In this document: in pieces, positions 1-7,599 of the stretch
How positions within the stretch are numbered: position 1 is the first letter of the stretch
How the letters are laid out: each line of letters starts with the position of its first letter
Source: Gammaproteobacteria bacterium
Lineage (GTDB): Bacteria > Pseudomonadota > Gammaproteobacteria > Steroidobacterales > Steroidobacteraceae
Assembly: GCA_020846815.1 (NCBI GenBank)
Contig: JADLDF010000166.1
Span: 1-16,379 of the forward strand
Length of the DNA: 16,379 nt
Reading direction: 5' to 3'
Translations under genes and position numbers: made by a program
The notes under the pieces: generated by a model
Told to the model about the DNA's origin: nothing
What the model saw: the letters and a program-made list of their open reading frames with translations, nothing else
The model's database searches: none

Positions 1-23
1 CTCATGCGACTGGTATCTCCCGA

Positions 24-974
24 ATGGACATCCTGATCAGCGAAGTCGGGCCGCGCGACGGCCTGCAGAGCATCAAGAACATCATGCCGCTCGCGGCCAA
101 GAAGGCGTGGATCGACGCCGAGGCCGCCGCCGGCGTCACCGAGATCGAGGTCGGCAGCTTCGTGCCGGCGAAGCTGCTGCCGCAGCTCGCGGACACGGCG
201 GACGTCGTGCGGCATGCACGCGGCATCGCGGGGCTCACGGTCGCGGTGCTGGTGCCCAATCTCAAGGGCGCGGAGGCCGCGGTCGAGGCGGGTGCCCACA
301 AGATCACGATCCCGCTGTCGGCCTCGGAAACGCACAGCCTCAAGAACGTGCGCCGCACGCATGCGCAGATGCTCGAGGAGACGCGCGGCATCGTCGCGCT
401 GCTGCGCAGCCTGCCCCGGGAGCGCCGTCCGAAGTTCGAGGGTGGGCTCTCCACGGCCTTCGGCTGCACGCTCGAGGGCGACGTGCCGGCCGACCGCGTC
501 GTGAAGCTCGCCGAGCAGCTCATGGAAGCGGGCTGCGACGAGGTCGGGCTGTCAGACACGACCGGCTATGCGAATCCCGCCCAGGTGAAGATGCTGGTCA
601 AACGCGTGCGCGCGGCCGTCGGCGAGCACGCGCTTTCGGGACTGCACCTGCACAACACCCGCGGGCTCGGTCTCGCGAACGTGCTCGCCGGCCTCGAGGT
701 CGGCATCACGACCTTCGATTCCTCGCTCGGCGGCCTCGGCGGCTGTCCGTTCGCACCGGGTGCCTCCGGCAACATCGTCACCGAGGACCTGGTGTTCATG
801 CTCGAGGCCATGGGCCTGCGCACCGGCATCGACATCGAGAAGCTGCTGAAGGTGCGCGACATCCTGCGCGCCGCGCTGCCGGACGACGAGCTGTACGGAT
901 TCACGCCGGACGCGGGACTGCCGCTCGGCTTCAAGCCGGCGCCGGTCGCCGGTCCCAGGGCGCAGGTGGCCTGA
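24..974 (+). CDS. HMG-CoA lyase family enzyme (hydroxymethylglutaryl-CoA lyase-like)
   Basis: A 316-residue TIM-barrel lyase of the HMG-CoA lyase family. The family cleaves (3S)-hydroxy-3-methylglutaryl-CoA to acetoacetate and acetyl-CoA in the cytoplasm. Visible landmarks are GPRDGLQ at residues 9-15 with the catalytic Arg11/Asp12 pair, the metal-binding HLH at 208-210, the GLGGCP loop with the active-site Cys241, and Asn250 in the following ASGN. Their mutual spacing matches the human enzyme. The length is normal for the family (about 300). ATG at 24 places GPRDGLQ where bacterial homologues have it. No Shine-Dalgarno is visible and the frame is open to the window edge, so a longer N-terminus cannot be excluded. 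The stop lies 3 bp before the CoA-transferase start, so the two are surely cotranscribed. The true substrate could be another 3-hydroxyacyl-CoA such as a citramalyl-type ester; family membership is firm, the exact reaction less so. Confidence 0.88.
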   Translation: MDILISEVGPRDGLQSIKNIMPLAAKKAWIDAEAAAGVTEIEVGSFVPAKLLPQLADTADVVRHARGIAGLTVAVLVPNLKGAEAAVEAGAHKITIPLSASETHSLKNVRRTHAQMLEETRGIVALLRSLPRERRPKFEGGLSTAFGCTLEGDVPADRVVKLAEQLMEAGCDEVGLSDTTGYANPAQVKMLVKRVRAAVGEHALSGLHLHNTRGLGLANVLAGLEVGITTFDSSLGGLGGCPFAPGASGNIVTEDLVFMLEAMGLRTGIDIEKLLKVRDILRAALPDDELYGFTPDAGLPLGFKPAPVAGPRAQVA

Positions 975-977
975 CTC

Positions 978-2168
978 ATGACGCAGAACGCGAATCCAGA
1001 CCTGCCGCTTGCCGGCATCCAGATCGTCGAGTTCACCCACATGGTCATGGGGCCGGCGGTCGGTGCCATCCTGGTCGAGCTCGGTGCCGACGTCGTGCGC
1101 GTCGAGCCGGTCGGCGGCGACTCGACGCGCGAGCTGCGCGGCTCGGGCGCCGGCTACTTCCCGATGTACAACCGCAGCAAGAAGAGCATCTGCATAGACC
1201 TCAAGAACCCGCAGGGTCTCGAGGTCGCGAAGGCGCTCTGCAGCCGTGCCGACGTGGTCGTCGAGAACTTCCGCAGCGGCACCATGGACAAGCTCGGACT
1301 GGGCTATGCGGCGTTGTCGGCTGCGAATCCGCGCCTGATCTACTGCTCCGAAAAGGGCTTCCTGTCGGGTCCCTACGAGCATCGTGCGGCGCTCGACGAA
1401 GTCACGCAGATGATGGGCGGTCTCGCCTACATGACCGGTCCGCCGGGCCGGCCGCTGCGCGCCGGGACTTCGGTCATCGACGTCACCGGCGGCATGTTCG
1501 GCGCGATCGCGATCCTCGCTGCCATCGAGCAGCGCCACCGCACCGGCCGTGGCCAGAAGGTCAGCAGTGCGCTGTTCGAGACCACGGTCTATCTGGTCGG
1601 CCAGCACATGGCCCAGATGGCCGTGACCGGGCAGGCGGCCAAGCCCATGCCGGTGCGCATCTCGGCCTGGGCGATCTACGACGTGTTCGAGACCGCGGAC
1701 GGCGAGCAGGTGTTCGTCGGCATCGTCTCGGACGGCCTGTGGCAGAAGTTCTGCGAGTCGTTCGAGCAGCGGGAGCTCGGTGCCGATCCGAACTACAAGA
1801 CCAATGCGCAGCGCGTCGCCGCGCGCGAGGTGCTGCTGCCGAAGGTGCGCGAGCTGTTCAAGACCTTCAAGAAGGCCGAGCTGGTTGCGCGCCTCGAGCG
1901 CACCGGGCTGCCGTTCGCGCCCATCGGCAAGCCGGAGGACATGTTCGACGATCCGCATCTCGCGGCCAGCGGCGGCCTGGGCGAGGTCACGCTGCCGGAC
2001 GGCCGGACTTCGAAGCTGCCGATCTTGCCGATCGAGATGGACGGGCGCCGGCCGACCGCGGGCGGCCATCTGGCGAAGATCGGCGAGCACAGCGCCGAGG
2101 TGCTGCGCTCGCTCGGCTACGAGCCGGCACGCATCGACGCGCTGCTGCGCGACAAAGTGGTAGCCTGA
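978..2168 (+). CDS. Class III (CaiB/BaiF family) CoA-transferase, probable glutarate CoA-transferase
   Basis: A 396-residue family III CoA-transferase, normal in length. The N-terminus has the family pattern LAGIQIVEFTHMVMGP (residues 11-26), then GADVVRVEP (36-44) and the Rossmann-type NRSKKSICIDLK segment (65-76). Asp168 in the stretch TSVIDVTGG aligns with the catalytic aspartate that forms the acyl-anhydride intermediate in formyl-CoA transferase. Such enzymes move CoA between carboxylic acids. The neighbouring glutaryl-CoA dehydrogenase suggests glutarate as the acceptor, as for mammalian SUGCT, which uses succinyl-CoA or HMG-CoA as donor; the adjacent HMG-CoA-lyase-like gene fits that pairing. 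The substrate is inferred from context, not from sequence. The ATG at 978 follows the lyase stop by 3 bp, and the stop precedes gcdH by 4 bp, so it is the middle gene of an operon. Confidence 0.9.
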   Translation: MTQNANPDLPLAGIQIVEFTHMVMGPAVGAILVELGADVVRVEPVGGDSTRELRGSGAGYFPMYNRSKKSICIDLKNPQGLEVAKALCSRADVVVENFRSGTMDKLGLGYAALSAANPRLIYCSEKGFLSGPYEHRAALDEVTQMMGGLAYMTGPPGRPLRAGTSVIDVTGGMFGAIAILAAIEQRHRTGRGQKVSSALFETTVYLVGQHMAQMAVTGQAAKPMPVRISAWAIYDVFETADGEQVFVGIVSDGLWQKFCESFEQRELGADPNYKTNAQRVAAREVLLPKVRELFKTFKKAELVARLERTGLPFAPIGKPEDMFDDPHLAASGGLGEVTLPDGRTSKLPILPIEMDGRRPTAGGHLAKIGEHSAEVLRSLGYEPARIDALLRDKVVA

Positions 2169-2172
2169 GACT

Positions 2173-3339
2173 ATGGCCGTCCTCGACCCGCTCGATCTCT
2201 ACGCCACCGATGCGCTGCTGGCTGCGGAAGAGACCCAGGTGCGCGACACGGTCGCGCGCTTCGTCGACCAGCAGGTGCTGCCGGTGATCCAGAAGCATTT
2301 CGAGGATCATAGCTTCCCGCGCGAGCTGATCGCGGGGCTCGCCGATATCGGCGCCCTCGGCGCGACGCTGGACGACTACGGCTGCGCCGGCATGAACGCG
2401 ATCGGCTACGGCCTGCTGTGCCGCGAGCTCGAGCGGGGCGACTCCGCGATCCGCAGCTTCGTCTCGGTGCAGTCCTCGCTCTGCATGTTCCCGATCCACG
2501 CCTACGGCAGCGCGGAGCAGAAAGCGTGCTGGCTACCGGCGATGGCGCGGGGCGAGAAGATCGGCTGCTTCGGGCTCACCGAGCCGCAGGGCGGCTCGGA
2601 TCCGGGCAACATGCAGACCCGGGCGCGTCGCGCCGGCGGCGACTGGGTCATCAATGGCGCCAAGACCTGGATCACGAATGCGCCGATCGCCGACGTCGCG
2701 GTCGTCTGGGCTTCGACCGAGGAGGGCGTGCGCGGCTTCCTGGTCGAGCGCGGCATGCGCGGCTTCGAGACCCGCAAGCTCGAGCCGAAGTTCAGCCTGC
2801 GCGCCTCGGCCACCGGCCAGCTCTTTTTCGACGACCTGCGGGTGCCGGCTGAAAACATGCTCCCGGGCAGCGTCGCCGGGATCAAGGCGCCGCTGTCGTG
2901 CCTGACCCAGGCGCGCTACGGCATCACCTGGGGCGTCATCGGCGCGGCCCAGGCCTGTCTCGCCGAAGCGCTCGAATACGCGCGCACGCGCAAGCTATTC
3001 GGCCGGCCGCTGGCCGCCAACCAGGCCGTGCAGGTGCGGCTCGCGGAGATGGCGCGGCGCATCACGACTTCGCAGCTGTTGTCCATGCAGCTCGGGCGGC
3101 TCAAGGACCAGGGCCGCATGCAGCCGGCCCAGGTGTCGCTCGCCAAGTGGCACAACTGCCGCGCGGCGATCGAGGTCGCGCGCGATGCGCGCGACCTGCT
3201 CGGCGGCGCCGGCATCATGGCCGACCACGTGCCGATCCGCCATGCGCTGAATCTGGAAAGCGTGATCACCTACGAAGGCACCGAGACGATCCACCAGCTC
3301 GCGATCGGGCGCGAGCTGACCGGCATCAACGCGTTCTGA
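2173..3339 (+). CDS. gcdH: Glutaryl-CoA dehydrogenase (FAD-dependent, decarboxylating)
   Basis: A 388-residue acyl-CoA dehydrogenase of the glutaryl-CoA type. It oxidises and decarboxylates glutaryl-CoA to crotonyl-CoA, passing electrons to ETF, in the breakdown of lysine, tryptophan, glutarate or aromatics. The sequence follows GcdH closely along its length: ELERGDSAIRSFVSVQSSL (85-103), with Arg94 equivalent to the substrate-carboxylate-binding arginine; the FAD/substrate signature GCFGLTEP..GSD (131-143); WITNAPIADVAVVWA (166-180); LSCLTQARYGITWG (241-254); and TYEGT with the catalytic base Glu368. It ends in the family's typical TGINAF. ATG at 2173 gives the expected N-terminus, although the Shine-Dalgarno is poor, which suggests translational coupling to the CoA-transferase 4 bp upstream. 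It is the last gene of the operon; the next 90 bp contain no gene. Confidence 0.95.
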   Translation: MAVLDPLDLYATDALLAAEETQVRDTVARFVDQQVLPVIQKHFEDHSFPRELIAGLADIGALGATLDDYGCAGMNAIGYGLLCRELERGDSAIRSFVSVQSSLCMFPIHAYGSAEQKACWLPAMARGEKIGCFGLTEPQGGSDPGNMQTRARRAGGDWVINGAKTWITNAPIADVAVVWASTEEGVRGFLVERGMRGFETRKLEPKFSLRASATGQLFFDDLRVPAENMLPGSVAGIKAPLSCLTQARYGITWGVIGAAQACLAEALEYARTRKLFGRPLAANQAVQVRLAEMARRITTSQLLSMQLGRLKDQGRMQPAQVSLAKWHNCRAAIEVARDARDLLGGAGIMADHVPIRHALNLESVITYEGTETIHQLAIGRELTGINAF

Positions 3340-3434
3340 GCGGGAGTCTGCGGGTCGGCTGCGCCCGCGTGTGAGGGGGCGCGGTGCCGGTGCGCTGCCG
3401 GCGAGGTCGCTGCCGATACCGTCCGGACCGCAAG

Positions 3435-3725
3435 CTACGCTCCCGACTGAGACTTCCTGAAATCGGCCCGCGTCCTGATCTGCTTCCCCTCGTCATCGAA
3501 GTTCCCGGTGGTAAGCCAGGCGCAGAACGCTGCCACGAGCGCAGGCCACTCGGTGTCGATGATCGAGTACCACGCGGTATCGCGGGAACGGTCCTTGTAG
3601 ACCACCGCCTGACGGAAGATTCCCTCGAAGGTGAACCCGAGCCGATCGGCGCTCCTGCGCGAGGGCGCGTTGAGGCTGTCGCACTTCCATTCATACCGGC
3701 GATAGCGGAGCTCCCCGAAGACTAC
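3435..3725 (-). pseudogene. 3' half of a GNAT (RimJ/RimL-type) N-acetyltransferase gene
   Basis: Reading the minus strand from about 3725 to a TAG at 3437-3435 gives the C-terminal part of a GNAT acetyltransferase. Recognisable stretches are [51 protein letters not shown] and the closing D-EWPAL-AAF-AWL segment. These correspond to the last acetyl-CoA-binding strand and helix and the tail of a family usually 200-230 residues long. The upstream residues in the same frame (from an ATG at 3788) do not continue the GNAT fold, and the AT-richer region begins there. The gene therefore appears truncated at its 5' end, with no acetyl-CoA P-loop, and is very unlikely to be active. The break marks one edge of the putative insertion that carries the TonB receptor. 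Confidence 0.72.
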
Positions 3726-3896
3726 ACCCGCTGACGTCGCTTCCGCGTGGCACGGAAGCCGGGCAACGCCAGTTCGCGGCAAGCGCAACCCAGCGTATCC
3801 AGGGAAAGCCCGGCGGCAAGACCTGGCGATGAATGGTTGCCAGTGGTGCCTGAGGCGTTGCGCTCACCTCCATGCGCATTTGTCGCGAAGGGACCG
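3726..3896. other. Gene-free junction between GNAT remnant and receptor promoter
   Basis: No convincing coding sequence on either strand. It contains one inverted repeat, CTTCCG (3740-3745) and CGGAAG (3753-3758) around a 7-nt loop, with no T tract. Base composition becomes less GC-rich on moving right. Short reading frames crossing this stretch on the minus strand have no recognisable fold and look accidental. Confidence 0.5.
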
Positions 3897-3924
3897 TAGA
3901 CATTCGACAATATAAGTATACAAT
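3897..3924 (+). promoter_or_regulatory. Candidate sigma-70-type promoter for the TonB receptor operon
   Basis: In the most AT-rich patch of the window, TAGACA (3897-3902) and TACAAT (3919-3924) form a -35/-10 pair with a 16-bp spacer. Each differs from consensus at one or two positions. Transcription would start near 3931, leaving a leader of about 105 nt before the receptor ATG at 4037. An overlapping TATACA (3917-3922) is an alternative -10. No known repressor operator was recognised. Confidence 0.4.
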
Positions 3925-4036
3925 GCATTCTTTGGAGTTTCCGATGGGATAGGCAGCCACCGCGGCCAGCCTCCCGGTTTCCCGAAGCGCACAAGCAACT
4001 CGGACGATCAGGCGACCAACGGAAAAGGAGGGGATC

Positions 4037-6478
4037 ATGAAAGTACCGAGCATGACAATTCATGCATTGTGCATTTGTGCGGCTGTAGGCCTGTCTACGG
4101 CGGCGCTGGCCCAGTCGAGCCCGCCTGCGAACGATCAGGCAGCCGCGGCAGCTCAGGGGTCAGGCGACGGCGGCAGCTACCTGGAGGAAGTCATGGTGAC
4201 CGCACGCAAGCGCAACGAATCCATCCTCAAGGTACCCGTCGTCGTGACCGCGATCGCAGACACCCAACTCGAGCAATTCGCGATTCACGACCTGTTCACG
4301 GTGGCGACGCGCGTGCCCGGCCTTCTGGTCGGTACATCCCTGGCCGCGAATGGTCTGCAGGTATCGATGCGCGGCATCGGCACGACGGCTAACAACGCGA
4401 CTGTAGACAACTCGATCTCGCTGAACATTGATGGTCTGCAGCTTAGCCAGGGTCTGTCGTATGGCATCGGCATGTTCGACGTCGCGCAGGTCGAGGTGCT
4501 GAAGGGGCCACAGGCGCTCTTCTATGGCAAGAACAGTCCGGCGGGCGTGATCTCACTGCGCAGCGCCGATCCGACGGACAAGTTGGAGCTGACAGGCCGC
4601 GTTGGCTATGAAGCCGAGGCTCACGAGAAGACGGGCGAATTCGTGATCTCCGGCGCCGCGTCTCGTTCAGTCAAGTTGCGCTTGGCGGCCAAGTACTCGG
4701 ACCAGGATGGTTTCTTCCGCAACAGCGCCGTTGCCATCGCCAACAGGGGTGCCATCGATCCGACCGATCGACATGTAAATGGTGGAACTGATCTGATGCT
4801 GCGCGGCACGGCCTTGTTCGATCCCGCCGACTGGTACTCGGCTCGGCTCAAGGCTTCGTACGAAAACTCAGATGTGGACACGGCATGGCCCGCACTTCAG
4901 GCCTCGTATTGCCCAGAGGGGACTGGTGCAGTGGCGCCGGTAAACATCCAGTTCATGAATTCTGACTGCACGCTCGATCGCTACGTCAACGCGACCTGGC
5001 CGAGCCCGACGGTGTTCACGAACCTGCGCAATGGTGGCAGGCCCTTCAACAAGACGAAGCAGGGGCTCTATTCACTGGAGCAGGTCTTCAAGCTGGGCCG
5101 TGGATTCTCGCTGAACTCCCTGACCGGTCTCTATGACCTGAAGCAGGAGTACCTGTTCCTCGCTGGCTTCTCGGCAGTGGTTCCGCTCATTTCGGACAGC
5201 GACTTCCTTACTCACCAGGTGACTCAGGAGCTGCGCCTGACATCGGACTTCAACACTCCGGTCAACTTCATGCTGGGTGCCTATTATCAGGACGCCGATC
5301 AGCAGACTCACGTTCGGCTGTACGGGAATACGGCCGTTGGCCTGCCCGCAACCTCACAGTTGAACGATCACCGGATCGACATTGAATCGCTGTCCTTCTT
5401 CGGCCAGATCACCTGGAAGATCAACGCCCAGCTCGAATTCGCACCGGGAGCTCGCTGGACGCACGAGACCCGTGTCCACCATCAGTGGAACTACCTGGTT
5501 TCGAATGGGCCCGTGGGTCAGTCCGTGTTGCTGGACCCGCGCGTCTCATCCTCCAACATCTCGCCAGAGGCGACGCTGACGTACACGCCGACCGACGATC
5601 TGACGTTGTTTGGTTCCTACAAGACCGGCTTCAAGTCGGGCTCCTTCAATGCAACGATTTTCTCCAACACGACGACACCGGCTTCCTTTGCCGATGAGAA
5701 GGTCAGAGGTGGCGAAGTTGGACTGAAAGGCCGCTTCCTCGATCGTCGCCTGAGTTTCAACGCCGCGATCTATGACTATCGGTATTCGGACCTGCAGGTG
5801 GGCGCGGGCGAAATCCGCGGTTCGGTGATCATCAACCGTACACTCAATGCGGCAGAGGCTAACGTCCGTGGAATCGATCTCGATGTCACCTATGCTCCGC
5901 AATCGGTGCCACAGATGCGAGTGCAGGCGGCATTGAACTACAACCATGCTCGCTACGGCTCATTCCCCAATGCGCCCTGCGGCAACGGCCAGACCATCGG
6001 CCAGGGTTGCAACCAGCTCCAGAATCCGGCGACTCTGCGCTATTCCGCGCAGGATCTGGCAGGCCGGGAGCTGGTCCGCGCACCCACGTGGATGGGAACA
6101 CTCGGCGTGGACCATGAACAGCCGATCGGAGATTCGTTGGCGCTGCATCTCGGTGCGTTCGCCACGTACTCATCGGAGTACTCGCAGAACCTGACCGACC
6201 TGCCTGGCTTCGTCCAGCCCGCGTATACGAAGCTCGATGCCTCGGTTGCACTCCGGCGGAAGGACGACAAATGGGATGTCTCTCTGATTGGCACCAACCT
6301 CGCCAACAAGATCACGTCGGGCAATTGCTTCAATTCAAATCTGCAAAACGGCAGTTTCTTTGGCGGCCAGATACAGGGCGCGGCGCAGCCGGGCGCGGCG
6401 GGTGGTGACGAAGCCAATTGCGTGGCAGAACGTGGTCGCGAGATCTGGCTTCGCGCATCGATGAGGATGGGCAACTGA
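4037..6478 (+). CDS. TonB-dependent outer-membrane receptor
   Basis: An 813-residue TonB-dependent receptor for energy-dependent uptake across the outer membrane. Residues 1-25 are a signal peptide ending ALA before Gln26. A TonB-box-like EEVMVTARK lies at about 50-58. The plug domain follows, with VSMRGIG, a VEVLKGPQALFYGKNSPAG stretch and an ISLRSADP end, then a long beta-barrel. The start is fixed by a strong AGGAGG at 4026-4031, 5 nt before the ATG. The style is that of the iron-complex-receptor group often expanded in sphingomonads and related catabolic bacteria, where cargo can be a siderophore, a sugar or a hydrophobic organic compound; the substrate cannot be read from sequence. The C-terminus (ASMRMGN) lacks the classical terminal aromatic residue. 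The codons are clearly less GC-rich than those of flanking genes, suggesting transfer. An ABM-domain gene starts 18 bp after the stop. Confidence 0.92.
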   Translation: MKVPSMTIHALCICAAVGLSTAALAQSSPPANDQAAAAAQGSGDGGSYLEEVMVTARKRNESILKVPVVVTAIADTQLEQFAIHDLFTVATRVPGLLVGTSLAANGLQVSMRGIGTTANNATVDNSISLNIDGLQLSQGLSYGIGMFDVAQVEVLKGPQALFYGKNSPAGVISLRSADPTDKLELTGRVGYEAEAHEKTGEFVISGAASRSVKLRLAAKYSDQDGFFRNSAVAIANRGAIDPTDRHVNGGTDLMLRGTALFDPADWYSARLKASYENSDVDTAWPALQASYCPEGTGAVAPVNIQFMNSDCTLDRYVNATWPSPTVFTNLRNGGRPFNKTKQGLYSLEQVFKLGRGFSLNSLTGLYDLKQEYLFLAGFSAVVPLISDSDFLTHQVTQELRLTSDFNTPVNFMLGAYYQDADQQTHVRLYGNTAVGLPATSQLNDHRIDIESLSFFGQITWKINAQLEFAPGARWTHETRVHHQWNYLVSNGPVGQSVLLDPRVSSSNISPEATLTYTPTDDLTLFGSYKTGFKSGSFNATIFSNTTTPASFADEKVRGGEVGLKGRFLDRRLSFNAAIYDYRYSDLQVGAGEIRGSVIINRTLNAAEANVRGIDLDVTYAPQSVPQMRVQAALNYNHARYGSFPNAPCGNGQTIGQGCNQLQNPATLRYSAQDLAGRELVRAPTWMGTLGVDHEQPIGDSLALHLGAFATYSSEYSQNLTDLPGFVQPAYTKLDASVALRRKDDKWDVSLIGTNLANKITSGNCFNSNLQNGSFFGGQIQGAAQPGAAGGDEANCVAERGREIWLRASMRMGN

Positions 6479-6496
6479 CTCCGCGGAGGACATTGC

Positions 6497-6847
6497 ATGA
6501 GATTCATACACGTGACGCTCACGGTGAAGCCCGAGAAGGCCGCGCTTTACGAGCAGACTTTCAATGAACTGCAGAAGCTGGTGGTGGAGCACGAACCGGG
6601 ATGCAGGCTCTTCGAAGTATGCCGCGATCCCACGCAACCGTTTACCTATCACGTGCTGGAAGCCTACGCAGATCAGAGCGCCGTCGCAGCACACACCGCG
6701 ACGGACTACTACATGCGTACGGCGGAAATCTTCGTGGAATGCCTGGCTGGTGATCATATGGAGGAGATCAGGCAGCGCAAACTCACCGGGCTCGCGATGT
6801 ACAGCGTCGTCAAGAATCTTCAGTTTCAGCGGCTCGAGACGCTGTGA
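6497..6847 (+). CDS. Small antibiotic-biosynthesis-monooxygenase (ABM/YgiN-like) domain protein
   Basis: A 116-residue protein with the dimeric alpha/beta ABM fold. It shows an opening strand MRFIHVTLTVKPEK, a helix with E-TFNELQKLV-EHEPGC, the strand RLFEVCRDP, then FTYHVLEAYADQSAVAAH-AT with the family's conserved His near residue 70. Family members include YgiN-type quinol monooxygenases, heme-degrading enzymes and polyketide monooxygenases, usually 95-115 residues and cofactor-free. A GGAGG at 6485-6489 sits 7 nt before the ATG. The gene follows the receptor stop by 18 bp and shares its lower GC, so the two form one unit. The pairing suggests the enzyme acts on, or copes with, the compound brought in by the receptor (for instance a quinone, or heme). 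That role is inference; the fold assignment is fairly secure. Confidence 0.75.
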   Translation: MRFIHVTLTVKPEKAALYEQTFNELQKLVVEHEPGCRLFEVCRDPTQPFTYHVLEAYADQSAVAAHTATDYYMRTAEIFVECLAGDHMEEIRQRKLTGLAMYSVVKNLQFQRLETL

Positions 6848-6949
6848 GACGCGGCCATGGTCGACTGCATGTCCAGACGCACGTCCTGTTCCGCGGAAAT
6901 CGACATCAGCTCAATCCTGCGCCGTGACGCCAGAGCCCGGCACGCAAGG

Positions 6950-7352
6950 CTGGATTTCCTGGCCCGGCTCGCCGCCTGGTTCCGCCGCCGAGGATGCACC
7001 TGACGCGCTACCACGGCGTGTTCGCCCTGCACAGCAAGCTGCGCGCTGCCGTGACGCCCGCGCATCGGGGACGGGTGCACTGAGGCAGCCTGCCACCGCA
7101 GGCGAATCGGCTAAGCCGCCGACCCCGCGCCATGTGGCGATGAACAGGGCGCGGCGCCTGAAGCGCGTGTTCGGCATCGAGATCGAGGGCGGTGCCGGCT
7201 GCGGCAGGAAGCTGAAGATCATCGCGAGCATCGAGGAGCCGGAGGTTATCGCCAAGATCCTCGCGCATCTGGAAAAGACCGCTCCCGGTCAATATCAAGC
7301 TGAGTTGCCGCTCGGCGCGCGGGCACCGCCGTCGCAGGCCAGCCTGCTTTGA
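6950..7352 (+). pseudogene. IS91-family transposase remnant (C-terminal part, frameshifted)
   Basis: Three successive reading frames together give the C-terminal part of an IS91-type (Y2 rolling-circle) transposase. LDFLARLAA (6950-6976) runs into LVPPPRMHLTRYHGVFA only if one C is restored near 6977. That frame continues through LRAAVTPAHRGR to a premature TGA at 7081-7083. A second shift near 7075 leads into TPRHVAMNRARRLKRVFGIEI, KLKIIASIEEPEVIAKILAHL and ARAPPS, ending in TGA 7350-7352. The zinc-ribbon CxxC just before KLK keeps only its second Cys (GGAGCG). The N-terminal two-thirds, including the catalytic tyrosines, is absent or unrecognisable. The element is dead. Its 5' side faces the ABM and receptor genes. 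Confidence 0.8.
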
Positions 7353-7377
7353 ATCCGAAGCTGAGGGCGTTATCGCT

Positions 7378-7393
7378 GGCCGGTAACCCGGCC
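7378..7393 (+). repeat. Perfect hairpin just after the transposase remnant
   Basis: GGCCGG (7378-7383) and CCGGCC (7388-7393) form a 6-bp stem around the loop TAAC, 25 bp after the transposase stop. IS91-family elements have palindromes near the 3' origin end. It could equally be a simple transcription stop for the transposase, although no T tract follows. Confidence 0.4.
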
Positions 7394-7599
7394 GGGCAGG
7401 GTAGGTGCATGCTGGCGTTCTGGTTGGCGGCAGATGAGGGCGGTTTGCGAGGTGGCAAGCCAAGGCGGGCCGAGGATTCAGGGCAAGGCGGCCGTGCGGC
7501 TGGCTGCCTGGCCGCCCATCTGGTGCGCTTCGGGCTGGCGGCGCGAGGCTCGGTCCCGATATAAGGCCGGTCGGCGCAGTGGACTGTCGTGCGGAGGTG

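Noticed and set aside
1..36. Possible 3' end of an upstream gene (frame ending in TGA at 34-36) overlapping the lyase start.
   Set aside because: Only eleven codons are visible and no family can be recognised; it is plausible in an operon but unsupported.
552..2090. A 512-codon open frame on the minus strand across the HMG-CoA-lyase-like and CoA-transferase genes.
   Set aside because: It is antisense to two genes with clear family motifs; its Arg/Asp/Ala-rich translation has no fold, as expected in high-GC DNA.
107..2287. A 726-codon plus-strand open frame overlapping the first operon.
   Set aside because: It is a frame-shifted shadow; the translation is Arg/Gly/Ala-rich and spans the boundary of two real genes.
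3350..3368. GCGGG/CCCGC inverted repeat after gcdH as a terminator.
   Set aside because: The stem is only 5 bp with a 9-nt loop and no T tract; this is common by chance at this GC content.
3384..3734. A 116-codon plus-strand open frame over the GNAT remnant.
   Set aside because: It is antisense to a recognisable GNAT sequence and its product has no known features.
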